DNA of 64,000 nucleotides, taken from NCBI GenBank assembly GCA_958510875.1, contig OY294071.1, forward strand, positions 37,292,581 through 37,356,580, in the 5' to 3' direction. The notes beneath the pieces are model-generated. The model did no database searches and was not told the origin of the DNA. It saw nothing but the letters and a program-made list of their open reading frames with translations. This DNA is from Endomychus coccineus (Eukaryota > Arthropoda > Insecta > Coleoptera > Endomychidae). A program made the position numbers and the translations under genes. This document shows, piece by piece, positions 29,201-41,200 of the stretch (the stretch's first letter is position 1; the number at the start of each line of letters is the position of its first letter).

Positions 29201-32200
29201 CAGGGATGAACGTGAATGTCACCCTGCCCTTCACGGAGTTGCCCCAGAGAACTTGCCAGTGTGTGAGAGTGAGGGCCCGGAGATGACGAGTAAAGGTCGA
29301 CCAGAACCTGAACTCTACCAGAGACAGAGGGTTACCAATGTGAGAACAAGTCCCAAACCTCTTGGCCGATGCCATAGAGTAGATCTCAGAGAGAATAAAA
29401 TGAAGAGGCGGTTCTTTGGCCAGGACACAGGCCGTCTCGTTTGGGACTGTTCGATAAAGATTAAGAATGGTGCGCAGACAGTTCGCTTGGGCGGAGTCCA
29501 GCAACTCGACATGTTTGACCAGATGGAGTCTATGAACCCAAACCAAGATTCCATAGCTCATCAGCGGCACTATGGCTCGGTGGTATATTATCTCCAGAGA
29601 CTTGGAGATAGTGCCATATGTAAGACGTATGTGCCGCTTCAGAGCCTGAAAAATGGTTTTGGCCTTTGCGCTGACGTACGCTATGTGAGCTCCAAAGTGT
29701 AGCCTTTGGTCAATTATAATGCCGAGGTACTTTAACTCCCTTTCCCTGCGGATGTTTCTGCCTTGGAATTTGAAGAGCGGGTCTCTGGAGAGCTTAGTTC
29801 CAAAGAGCATGTATTTCGTCTTTTCGACGGAGATGGACAGTTTATTGTCAGAGGTCCACGCTGAGAGCAAACGTAAGCATTCGTCACCAAGCCGTTCGAG
29901 CTCGAGCCTAGAATCGGCGAACACCATCGTAACGATGTCATCCGCATACCCATCCCAATCACAACCTTCAGGCGGATCCTGATCAAGGAACGTGTCGAGG
30001 ACAACGTTCCAAAGTGTGGGACCTATCACTGACCCTTGCGGGCAACCCCTAGAGAGCGACTTTGTACAAAGATGATGGATAAAGCCATATTCCACTGAGC
30101 GATCAGAGAGATAGTTCTTGATTAAAGTTAGGACCTTATGGGGAATCCCCTTTCGGTCAAGAGCGTTGATAGCAGCCGGCCACCACAGGTTATCAAAAGC
30201 ACCGGATATGTCAATGAAGAAGGCTACGGAAGTGGAATGAGCAAGCTTGCAACGTTACTGAAGGATCTCTGCTAAAGGTAGTAGTCATAATCAGACTAAC
30301 ACGTGGTAAAAAGATCAAAATATCTCACGCCATCTATGAATAGATGTCCTGCTAAGAAATCCTGCAATGTACAAGATTGACAGATTTCTCGAACTATAAA
30401 AGTTACGGGAAATATGAGACTACTGATGAGCTCTATGAGGAGAGCGAAACAGCTGTTAGGGGACTATAGATTTGTGACGTTACTGATCGATCTAGACTAG
30501 AAAGACCTTATCATCGATAAGCATTCCCAGTGTTCTCGAACGATCTTCCAAATTTCCTGATATTTCAGAAATTTACCTACCCATAATACCGGTTACCATT
30601 CTGTTCTGCCACAAAAATGGAATATCTCGAGCATTTTCAAGTAACAATCGTTAAAATTGAAAATAATCTTACTAAATTCCGGATACGCAACAAACCTGTA
30701 ACTTCCAAATTGTCGAATGAATACATCGCATCTACTATCTGCGGCTCTACTCCATAACAAATAAGTCGATTTTCTAGCATATTGGTGAAATTCACGTTAT
30801 TAACGTTATTCATAACAAGATCTTTCGTCATCGTTATATTGTCAAAGATAGCTTCAGGAATTATTTTTAAATTCTTTAGGGATACAATTTTTGCGGGATC
30901 CATGTTCGGTACTGAAGAACTCTGAAATAACACATTTCAATGACCACTCAGTTTGTTATATTTTGCAATTATTTACGTAAAACTTATCAGTTTGTAATCC
31001 ACGATAGAATGTCTTTCTTCCCTTTATGATTGCTTCGTGGATGAAGTCTTTATGAATAATTCTTTTATTTATATCAGGTATTTCGATATTATTAATTATT
31101 GGAACGTCTGAATTATTCATAACAGTTGCAGAGTAAACGGATATACGGCGGAACATATTGGACCCCCGAACGATCTGAGAAACAGGAAATTGAATATAGA
31201 TATACGATGAAAAAAAGTCATGTACAATCGATCTCATTCATTCTTTTTTAAAGCAAATAAATAGTTTAGTAATGTAATCAAAATTTTGAAAATATGATAA
31301 CTCACTTGTTGTGTTGCAGATTGTTTCATTAGTGCATCAGTTACTATAGACAGAATATCGATGTCATTGATGTGTTTGTGAGTTACTACATTTTTAACAG
31401 AAACGTCGGAAAGGAATTTTACCTGAAAACACAATAATATACTATGTATATTACCAATTATCCAGCCCTTTTTTTCTCTCGAAAAACTATTTCAGAAAAT
31501 TATTTATGCTTTCCACAAACGCTTCAAGTGAAATTTACCAATGGAATGTATTGTCTAGTTATCGTGAGGTAAGGTACTGACGACAGGCACGTTAATAAAT
31601 CACGCCCATATTATCCCTATCTTTCTTGAATCTTTGTTGCACTTATTAAAACTGAATATAACGGTCTCTAAACTAGACCTATAAATGTAGTAGAACGTTT
31701 ATTTGTTTATTTGCTTTTTACAGCTTTAGCTTGATCTTGATGAAATTTCGCACACTTGACCTTCAAAACAAGAGAAAAATCATTGTCTACATGAGATTTC
31801 GAAAAAACTTTCCCATACCTCTTTTCCACCCGTTAAACATAAGTATCGTAACGAAGCACGCTCAATTATTTATAAATTGTTGAAGTATACAAATGGACGA
31901 TCGAGATTGAAGAATTCTGAAAAACATTTACGATCTTTCATATTCGAATGATTAGTTCGCGAAGCGGACGTTCACTAATCATTAAGGGCCATCGAGTGGC
32001 CACGAACTTATCTCGTTCTGTGAACGTAGTACACATATGACTTACTATCTGGAAAAAGTAATGTAGGGGTAAGCATATTCTTCGATTCTGTACCCCAGGC
32101 AACCCCGGGTATGTATATCAGCTACTTATTTGATACAGTTATTGATTCTTAGTATCTACATACCGGAGCATAAATGACATTGGAACCTTTAGAAGTGACA

Positions 32201-35200
32201 GCTTTTTGAAAAATATTAGCCAGCAAACTTTCTTCGTCCAAGAATGACACATTCCCAGTAATGTGCAAATGAGACCAAACTTGGGTAGGGGGATTACTCA
32301 TGAGAGCCATTGCATTTTCAATATCACAGGGGAGCATGGTATCAGCTTGGAGTGACTTTAGTTTGGAATAGGAGAACCGTATTCCATTACTAGCAATTAT
32401 CTTCTGCGGTAGATAGTTTTTTACATCAATAAGAGTTTCCACAGATGCATTGTTTATTTTTGGGGTCAATAAATTATCTGAAATAGAAAATATTACAGTG
32501 ATTCTGAAACTCTACAGTCGTTAGTGTGTGGTACATACCAGTATTTATACTTGTGAATGTGTAATGCGCTGGAATTGTTTGGTTCCAGACTTTATAGAGC
32601 ATCCTTCTGGTTAAGGTTGGGAAATGTATGTTGTTGATGTAATTAGCATGTAAATTATCTGTATTAATATCACGCAAGAATTTTATGTTGCCCAAAACTG
32701 TACCATTAGTTGAAATTTTCAATCCCTGAAATAATAACAGTTGACGTCTCTAGATAATAATAGGATGACATATTTACTTTGCCATATACTGCATCTACAT
32801 CCCTATCGTTGATATTGGAAACGTTCAATACATTTTGTATAATTACGTTACCATCGATAACTATGGTTATTTTCTTAGAATCAACTATTGCATTTACCTT
32901 CGAAATATGTTCATTAATATCTTCATCATTCAAATTCGAAACGTTAAGATGTTGCACTGGAATTGTTTTATGTTAGATAACGAGTTGAATGAGTTTTAGT
33001 TCCAGGAAAATGTGAATCAAAGATTTCGGCGTTCATTCTATTTCATTCCAAATCATTAAAATCGAACTACAATAATTTCCATTCTTTCCAAAAGAAAAAT
33101 AAAACAACTGGGCAACTAAATAATATAGGGAATTCAAATTATTCAGTTCAAATGAAAAAACAATTAGTTTGTGTTTATACCACTTTTAATAATGACATGA
33201 AAACGTTATTATAGTTTCGACACCGGAGTGCCATTGTCAAATTATACATTAAAAGAGATGAATATAACTCTTCATTGTATAGTTACTGATAACTTACCAG
33301 TTACATTTGAAAAATGAAGATTAAAAATCGTCTGTGAGGAGTTCACATAAAGCGCTTCCTTCTGCATTTTTATCAAATCTATGTTATTTAGCGCATCACA
33401 AGATTGTTTACCAGCTTCCATATTTCCTCTGATAATAAGATTTTTGAAAAATTTTCTCCCTGGAAATGAGTAATCAATCGCTGGTGAACATTTTCAAGGA
33501 TTTTCAAGAACAATAATTATTAAAGGTAATTATTGCCTATACGGAAGGCTATTGCATAATGTTATACAAACCCTTAATGACAAATGACCCATCTGTAGAA
33601 ACAACGTGATGTCCTTCAATCTCATTTATTTCATCTGCAATTAGATGTTCGACTTTTAAAGTGCCCGTGAATATTTTTTTGCCACCTATTGCGTAGCTAC
33701 CATTTTGCTTGACAGAGTCTTCATTTATTTTCTTCAGGCTTGGTGTATGAGATTTAGAATCATCTAATACCACACTGCCGAAAACGGTAACGTTTTCAAA
33801 AGAAAGAAGAGTCGAACTCATTTCGTTTGTGTTGTTCAACATGAAATTTTTGATCTCATTACGATTTATCGATTTTGTTAACAAATGAGGAGCAGTTAAG
33901 CCGTTCTGAGCTTCAACATGTATGGGAATGACCTAGAATTCAAATTTGTTGAATTAAACAATAAATACAAAAGACTTATGCACCTGATTAGTAGTTTTGG
34001 TCCAATATTTTCCTGCGATATTATGTTCCAACTCCTTTTCAGATAAGAATACTTGAGCTGACTCTGGTATAAATAAGTTTTCGATCAATATATTACCAAT
34101 AATTTTCACTTTTCCATTATATATTTGCGATAAATCTGATTCATTTGTTCCAAATATATGTTTATTATCTTGTAAAAATAGAGACTCAGATGCATTGATT
34201 TCTAAATCCCCTAGAACTCTCATTTTCTCGATTGTTACAGGTCCTATAAATAAACAGGATGAGTTCAGTCTCACGTACGTTAACACCCCATTTTGCAAAA
34301 TCGACAAAATATTATGTCAAAATTCTGTGGTAATTAGTGCTAATTTCCTACTAACAATACCAACTTTGGGCTACATCGGAAACCGCGAAAACGGGAATCT
34401 CCAATGTTCCAAATCTCATATATACTGTGTATTTTAGAATTGGAACAACTTAATGCGGTGATGGAAACTGGTATGTACAATAATATGGAATCAATATGAA
34501 ATCAAATTCACCCTAAAACCAATGGTACTTTCTGGAACATATCCGAAAGAAGTACTTGGTACGTAATTATTTTTTGTTTCAAATCTATTGAAGATACCAC
34601 CCAAGTTGCCGAAATACGTATACCAGTTACGAAATAGTACTGGGAATTTAAGATATAATAATTGATTTATGTTATTAAAACTACAAATTACGTTACCTTT
34701 TACAAACGCATCGTTAATAGTAACAGATGCTTCTAAGAGTGATATACCGTTGACGTTTGTACTTGATACATTCTTAGTAAAAATATGTTCAAATTCTATC
34801 GATGATTCAACCGTTTGATTAGTTGTTGAAGTCATTAAATCAGCCAGTTTTGTTCCAGATAGGGAATTTAAAATCAGATGATTCGTTTTTAATTCTGGCA
34901 TAATTATGTTTCCTGAAATGAAAACACGAAGTAAAATGCGTATTCATGAGTGTTAAAGGAAAGTTCTCAATTTTCAATTTATTAGGTTGTTACCTGTGAT
35001 TGTGTCTGTGATGCCGATTCTGAATACAGAATTCTTCAACTTATCCCAGTGGATGCTATCTATTTCTTCTATTTCTAAATTATCAACGTGGACGTGCTTT
35101 GCAAAAGATATACCTCTTGAAACTGGATCCGCAAAATCTTTCAAAATATTGCTGGCATCCTCCTATAATTTGCCATCATCATGTAGAATCGATAGGAATA

Positions 35201-38200
35201 TGAAATGTAAGAAAATTGATGAATTAGAACGTAATTCAATGCATGATTCCATTATACAACGGTATCAGAAGTCTGTGCAATTATTTATCTTTGGCCAATA
35301 AAAGAAATATTAATTTACATACTAAATTGAACCTGAAAATATAGATTCATCAACTAAGGATTACGTAAGAGTCCATAACAGATTTTTATACATCATTGTA
35401 CATGCAATTCTACAATCCTGTTTATCTATGCAAATTCTGAGAACTGTCAGTTTAGGGAAACAAAAACTGTTTGCCATCCCGCTATAATTTACTTGTATAA
35501 ATCCGCAACGGATTCGTCATGAATGCTTACTTAGTTAAAACTAGTTACATTTAAATGTATTCGTTCAATGAAAGTTTAAGTAAAATAAAATATGTTTTGA
35601 AATAGAATTCTGCTGTATGTGACCTATACAAAAAGTAATTTGAAAATGATATATCAAAAAATTAATAATGATTCTTGATCCAGGTATGAGTTATATGTAA
35701 ATTCTCGGTAAATAGGTCACATTTACACATATATAATTTCGTCTTTACGTACGTTTCGGTTTCAAGACCATCATGAGAAGATGTCTGAAAATTAATTCAC
35801 GTCACTGAAGCGCTGGATTCCTCAAGCTATTTGCACTGAGCACTGAGCGTCTCTATCGCATTAATTTCAATAAAAAATGTCTACGTCGCAACAACGAACG
35901 AAACACGAATAATTGAAAATGTAATACATAAATAACTATAAAAGATATGAATATGTATTAGAAAACCAGTACAAAATAATGTTTCTATAGTAAAACATAA
36001 CATAAAGAAATATGTAAGACTTTGCAGTTAATTAAATTTGTAAAGTTTATGATTTACAGAATCTCCAGAATAGATCTTTTATAATAATTGGTTTCTTTGG
36101 CTAAGATATTGAAATTTTTATAATCGAATTGATGGTTGTAATCTAAACAATGTTTAGCAAGGGCGGTGGAATTTTGATTTTTAGTACTATACTCGAGCAT
36201 TTTCCAAGCGGAGAAATAGTCATCATCTCAGATGGTCAAGCAGCCATCAACACGCTGAGCTTCTACGTAATCAGCTTCAACATGGTCTCGGAATGCTTAG
36301 AAAAACTAAACAAACTAAGCAAGAAAAACGTAGTTACTCTTCTATGAATTCCGGGACACCGGAGTGGAGGGTAACGAAAAAGCAGACGATATCGCAAAAA
36401 AGGTGCCGATACAGCATTTGTGAGACCTAAACCCTTCTGCGGGATAAGCGCTAATACAATACTGGAAGAACTTAAAAAAGAATTTGACACAAAAAGTCTC
36501 ACCACCAGATAGGTCTGTTTACAAGGACTGAGTCAAGCAAAGATACCTTTGGGAAACTATAACCAAAAGAGATCTAACAACTGCATTAACTTAAGAAAAA
36601 ATAAACTCAGAATACCAACGGGAATCCTAATAGCGCACTGCCGTTCCTATCTTAAGATGCTCGGATTATTACAAGAAGAAGAGTTCAGGTTCTGCGAAGA
36701 GAAGGACGATATTTTTATCCATATCCTTTGCAGAATGCATTACCTTGCAAAACCTAAGGGCACGATACCTTGGTGCATACCAAATAGTAGAGGGAGACTT
36801 GCCTTACGTGAACCCATCCGACATACTGAAACTGTACCCTGAACGGCGTAGCAGCAGACGATACACAATAGATCTTTAAGATCGCAGTGTGCAAATATTC
36901 CCAACATAATACAATACAATAAGTATTAACAGTTACATTTGAAAAATATTTACCAACACATTTATGTCTTACTTTCTTTGAGATATGACTTCTTCAACTA
37001 TAGAAGCATTACTTTGTAATGGGTTTCTAATACATATTCATATATTTTACAAATTAATGTGTTACATTTTCAATTATTCGTGTTTCGTTCGTTCTTGCGA
37101 TGTAGACATTTCAAATTGAAATTAATGCGATAAAAATCATAGTCAAAGTATACCAGGTCTGCCGGAGCCTCCTTTCTACTCTTTTTAAAATTTTAGTGCA
37201 ATCTGATTGGTCGTTTATTTCGTTTATTTAATGTCATTAATGTCATAGACGACGACATAATATGATGTTGTTACGTGTCGGCGACGAGCTAATGAGAGCA
37301 AGGCTGTGATTGGAGGAGCTGGGTGACGTCACCCAGCGCGAGAAAGGATGGAAGGGAGGCTCCGGCAGACCTGGTATACTTTGACTATGATAAAAATGGT
37401 CAGTGCTTAGTGCAATTAGTTTGAGGAATCCCTCGCTTTAATGACGTGAATTACTTTTCAAACATCTTCTGATGATGGTCGTGAGACCGGAACGTACGTA
37501 ACGACGAAAATATAGTAAACATATGTGTTAATTGAATTTACATATAAATGATATACCTAAGTATATGAATAAATAATACTTACGCCATTGATTTTTTTCA
37601 CACTTATAGATCCTACTTTTAAATTCTTGAAAGTTGTATTGCCACTGATTGGATTGGGTTTTGTGTAAGCTTCTTTCATCGAAATATTATTTATGTAATC
37701 GGCATATAATTTATTTGTGACTAAATTGTTTGTGCTTAAGATTCCAGAGAAACTTTGTTCGCCGTTGTTCAATAAAATATCTAGAAATATAAAATTAGAA
37801 CTGATAATGCATAATATCACTAATATTACTATCAAATATCTTTATTTCTGAAGTAGTTTTCAAATGAATCACATTTAGGTTATTTGCTCTTGCTTCACCA
37901 GCAATTGTTTGTGCTTTTGTAGAAGATAACCATTGTTCAGGAACCCATTTCTTCTTATTAATTATTTTCATATTAAGGTTACGAGCAACCAATTTTTCTC
38001 CTTTGAGAGTACCTTTGACTAATAATTTCCCACTCACCACCTGCAATTCATGGGTGATACTATTAACTACCAGGTATAGAAGTAACATTTTTGTCATATG
38101 AAAATAACTATTCCTAGTTTATCACATTGTAAGTGTTGACATTTTACCTAGATCAATTTGAATAATAACTGGCCCGTAGGGAAATAATGCAAATGGCCCT

Positions 38201-41200
38201 TAACCTGATAATCATATGAATAGAGGAAAAGGGCCTAAACATTAGTCCCCACAAACCTACCATTGTAGATTTTAACCGAAGGAGGAAACTAGAGGGAATA
38301 GGTCCTCTAACCCTCGAAGGGACTAACATCTAGTTGGCGGAAGAAATTAAATATATGTGAGTAATCCTTGACTCTGAACTAACCTGAAACAACAGCTGGT
38401 AAAAGTCAATAACGAGGATGTGGTAACATCAATGCTAATGCCAGACGCGCACAAGGAAAGTCATGGAGGGCTTAGCCAGAACATTTCATGGCTATACAAC
38501 ATTGTGGTGAAACCCATGATTACTTTCGCTTCTTTGGTATGGTGGACAACGATAACCCAGAAAAACAGAAAATAGCTGCGACTGAGTTGAACAAGGTACA
38601 AAATTTTGCCTGCGAGACTTATACAGCGGGATTTATATAATCAACACCAACAGCAGTCATGGAAGTACCAATTGACATTACGATCATGGGGTAAGCAATA
38701 TTGGGATTTCTGAGACTACAGAACAAGATCTGGTTATTATAGAATCAAGAAAATTGTGGGACGTAACATTCTCAACATTAAATCAGCAGTTCCATTTCAA
38801 CACTAACTTCGAGGCAATCATACAAGTTTAAGGGTGGGGACAGAAAACATCACCAGGGGCAAACCTGGCTAGAGGCGTAAAATGCCCAAATGGATGTGGT
38901 GTGGCCGGTGAAAAACACCAGCATTCAAGGCAAAAAAAAACTTACTAAGTCTGCGTTCGTAACAGAATATGTATCTATAATAGGCTTTATGTTTTCCAAG
39001 TTAGTTTTGAGGACTATATAGTCATTCTCGATGTCTTCAATCTACAAAAAATACAATACCTCATAATATGTTCATGAAATACATTCAATGATTCTACTTA
39101 CGGCGATATTATTGCTTTCTCTTATATTTTTGGAAGAGGCTGAAGCAAGGTGCTTAGAATTTTCCAGAATGAAGGAGCTATACCTAATATTGTCAACTGT
39201 TTCTTTATTCCCTCCACTTTGGAGTTTGAATAAATCTTCTCGTAAAGTAGTCAGACATTTCAGAAGTACATCTTTTTCCCTTGGGTTATTTTCTTTAACA
39301 AGCAAATCAATCAATGAAATGTGTAATTACACAATAGATAGAAAAACTATTACCTATTACATATGATCGTATTTGTAAGGAGATGGCCTCAATGTTAGTA
39401 TAATTATTCATAGTTCCAACAATGAATATTTTATTCGTATGTTGATAGACGTGGTGAAAGCTTAAAACTTCTGTGAAGTTAGTTTTAAAGTGGATTTGTG
39501 CCTTTAGTTTAATGTTGTTGAGGGTAGGATTGAATGCCAATAATTTATTCTACAAACAGAATATGAGAATTTTGTTTCAATAAGGCAAATATTAGTTTAC
39601 ATTTTGCGTAACTAGAATAAAAGGAGTACCGTTGATGTACATTAACAGAGCTCTATTAATTTTTGAATGCACTTCGAAAATTGCCCAATCTACTAATTCC
39701 GATCCTAAAACACAAATATTTAATATTTAATTTCGTTTTACAGCTGCATATTCCCATATCTGTTGCGTATTTATATCGGAAAATGGGAAGATTAAACACC
39801 TGTGTCAGTCATTGCTCCACTATTTTACAATTAATCCATAAATAGGATTTAGTATAAAATAGTGTCATCATGATAATCAACAATATTAAAAGCACATGTG
39901 CCTACGTCTACGTTGAAATGGAAACATATTTCAACTAATCAATTTTGCAGGAAATATACCATGTAAACCATTACGTCACTGTTTGGGGAATCATCGAATA
40001 GATCAATTTTATTTTTTTATGGGAGCTTACTTGCTATATGACAGACAAAATTAATTAATTAATTAATCTAAGTCATGGTATAATATATTGATTGTTCAAA
40101 TCCATACTTGTTCTACATAGAAATTTAGTTGGATCTTTACGTATAAACATATAATTTTACGTTTGATTTAACTACAATCCATTATCTATAATATCTACAA
40201 GCTACAGCGTAGTTTTTTGCGTGTTCCAATTAGATATTTTTGAGAAACTAAATGTAATTAATATTGAAAATTTTTGGATATACCCAGTTGATAAAAAAAA
40301 TTAGAGCATCCGTCACCGTCGGTAATATCGGAAGTAGACTATAACTTTCTTCTTTCAAATATAACATATACAACTGCATATTATAATTGAAAATTCTTTT
40401 CTACTACTTATAGGTTCTGAAATCGGTTCTTCATAAGATTCAAAAATCGAAAAATGTTGAGAGTTACATTTATAAAAAATTATCGACGACGTTATAGCCG
40501 TGAAGTCAGAAAGATGTGCAGTTCGAAACAAAATTCGACCTATTTTAGTATGTTTTTCCAAAAATAGCTAATAACTTATAAAATGAATTTAACCGCTACA
40601 TTTGAATCGCATTGTATTTTATCATTACCTATAGAGGTTAAAGGAAAGAAAATACAATTGCCGGGTCCAGGATATTCTAGAATCATTGAAATAAGATACT
40701 ATAATCCAATAGATATTAAGGTACTTACCAGACCATCGATAAATAGTGCAATTATTTCCTGATAGACATGTTAATACAAATCGTACATTATCTAAAACGT
40801 ACGGAATGATACAATGTTGACTTCCTCGCGATTTGATAATTTGAATTTTGCTTAAACTTTCAGAATAAAACTCGTAAATATAGACATGAACCTGAAAAAA
40901 AGGAACAAATGGAATTCAAAACAATACCTACGTTATGATAGTAGGAAAAAGTTATGAAAACATGTAACATACTCTGTCATTGAATTTGTTTTGCAAAATT
41001 ATAATTTCGGCTTTTCCTGAAGGGAAAGATGCTATTTGGATTGTTCCCTTTGTAAATGTTTCTATTATCTGATCGAAGTAGGTACCAGTCCATTTGTAAA
41101 TACTGAAATATAATGTTAATTAATAGGTAGGAATTTGTTCAATTTTTCTCTGTACGTACTTGGTAGGCGCCAAATTTTCACCTCTGTTGTTTGATACTAT

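Larger units (their letters stand above)
28383..30512. mobile_element. Palindromic MITE family A, split by an R1-type element
   Basis: Left end GATAAGGTCTTTCTAGATC (28383) and right end, read inward, GATAAGGTCTTTCTAGTC. The arms continue with GATCGATCA-TAACGTCACAA on both sides. The right inner part (GCGAAACAGCTGTTAGGGGAC) matches the hairpin at 6538. Without the retrotransposon the MITE would be about 350 bases. Confidence 0.8.
27839..30695 (-). other. Large intron of the giant gene enclosing nested transposons
   Basis: Intron between exons 23 and 24, 2,857 bases. About 2.1 kb of it is a family A MITE (28383-30512) split by an R1-type retrotransposon. The short remaining flanks hold no exon that I can find. 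Confidence 0.75.
35690..37550 (-). mobile_element. Penelope-like element remnant with inverted terminal repeats
   Basis: Arms of about 330 bases in inverted orientation: left 35690-36020, right about 36985-37550 (interrupted by a MITE). Matching blocks include TACGTACGTT-CGGT, ATTCACGTCA, GGATTCCTCAA, ATTAATTTCAAT, CGAACGAAACACGAATAATT and GAATATGTATTAGAAA. Between them the minus strand keeps the end of a Penelope GIY-YIG domain. Inverted terminal repeats and hammerhead-like motifs are both known for Penelope-like elements. Most of the coding region is gone. Confidence 0.7.
35163..37583 (-). other. Large intron of the giant gene enclosing a Penelope-like element
   Basis: Intron between exons 12 and 13, 2,421 bases. 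About 1.9 kb of it is a composite of a Penelope-like element, a non-LTR fragment and a 252-bp MITE. The 35163-35690 remainder shows no exon or recognised repeat. Confidence 0.7.
27386..38040 (-). other. Central block of the giant gene: degenerate tandem modules around 'I-N-x-V/I'
   Basis: Exons 11-25. A module of roughly 45-70 residues recurs: 'G-x-x-x-F/I-x-x-L-x-V-x-x-I-N-G/N-V/I' followed by a polar turn. Examples: NLKVGSISVKKING and KLYADYINNISM (exon 12), KNVSSTNVNGISL (exon 14), IADEINEIEGH (exon 16), LNVSNLNDEDIN and LNVSNINDRDVD (exon 18), LHANYINNIHF (exon 19), VTHKHINDIDIL (exon 21), NNVNNVNFTN (exon 23), ITAEFINGYSIADA (exon 25). Exon borders fall near module borders. A stacked beta structure is a guess. 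Confidence 0.6.

Noticed and set aside
29136..29702. 188-codon plus frame and other plus frames over the R1-type element
   Set aside because: Antisense shadows of the minus-strand reverse transcriptase, which carries all catalytic motifs.
31950..31980. Small hairpin GATTAGT...ACTAATC
   Set aside because: Seven-base stem with a 17-base loop is expected often in AT-rich sequence of this length.
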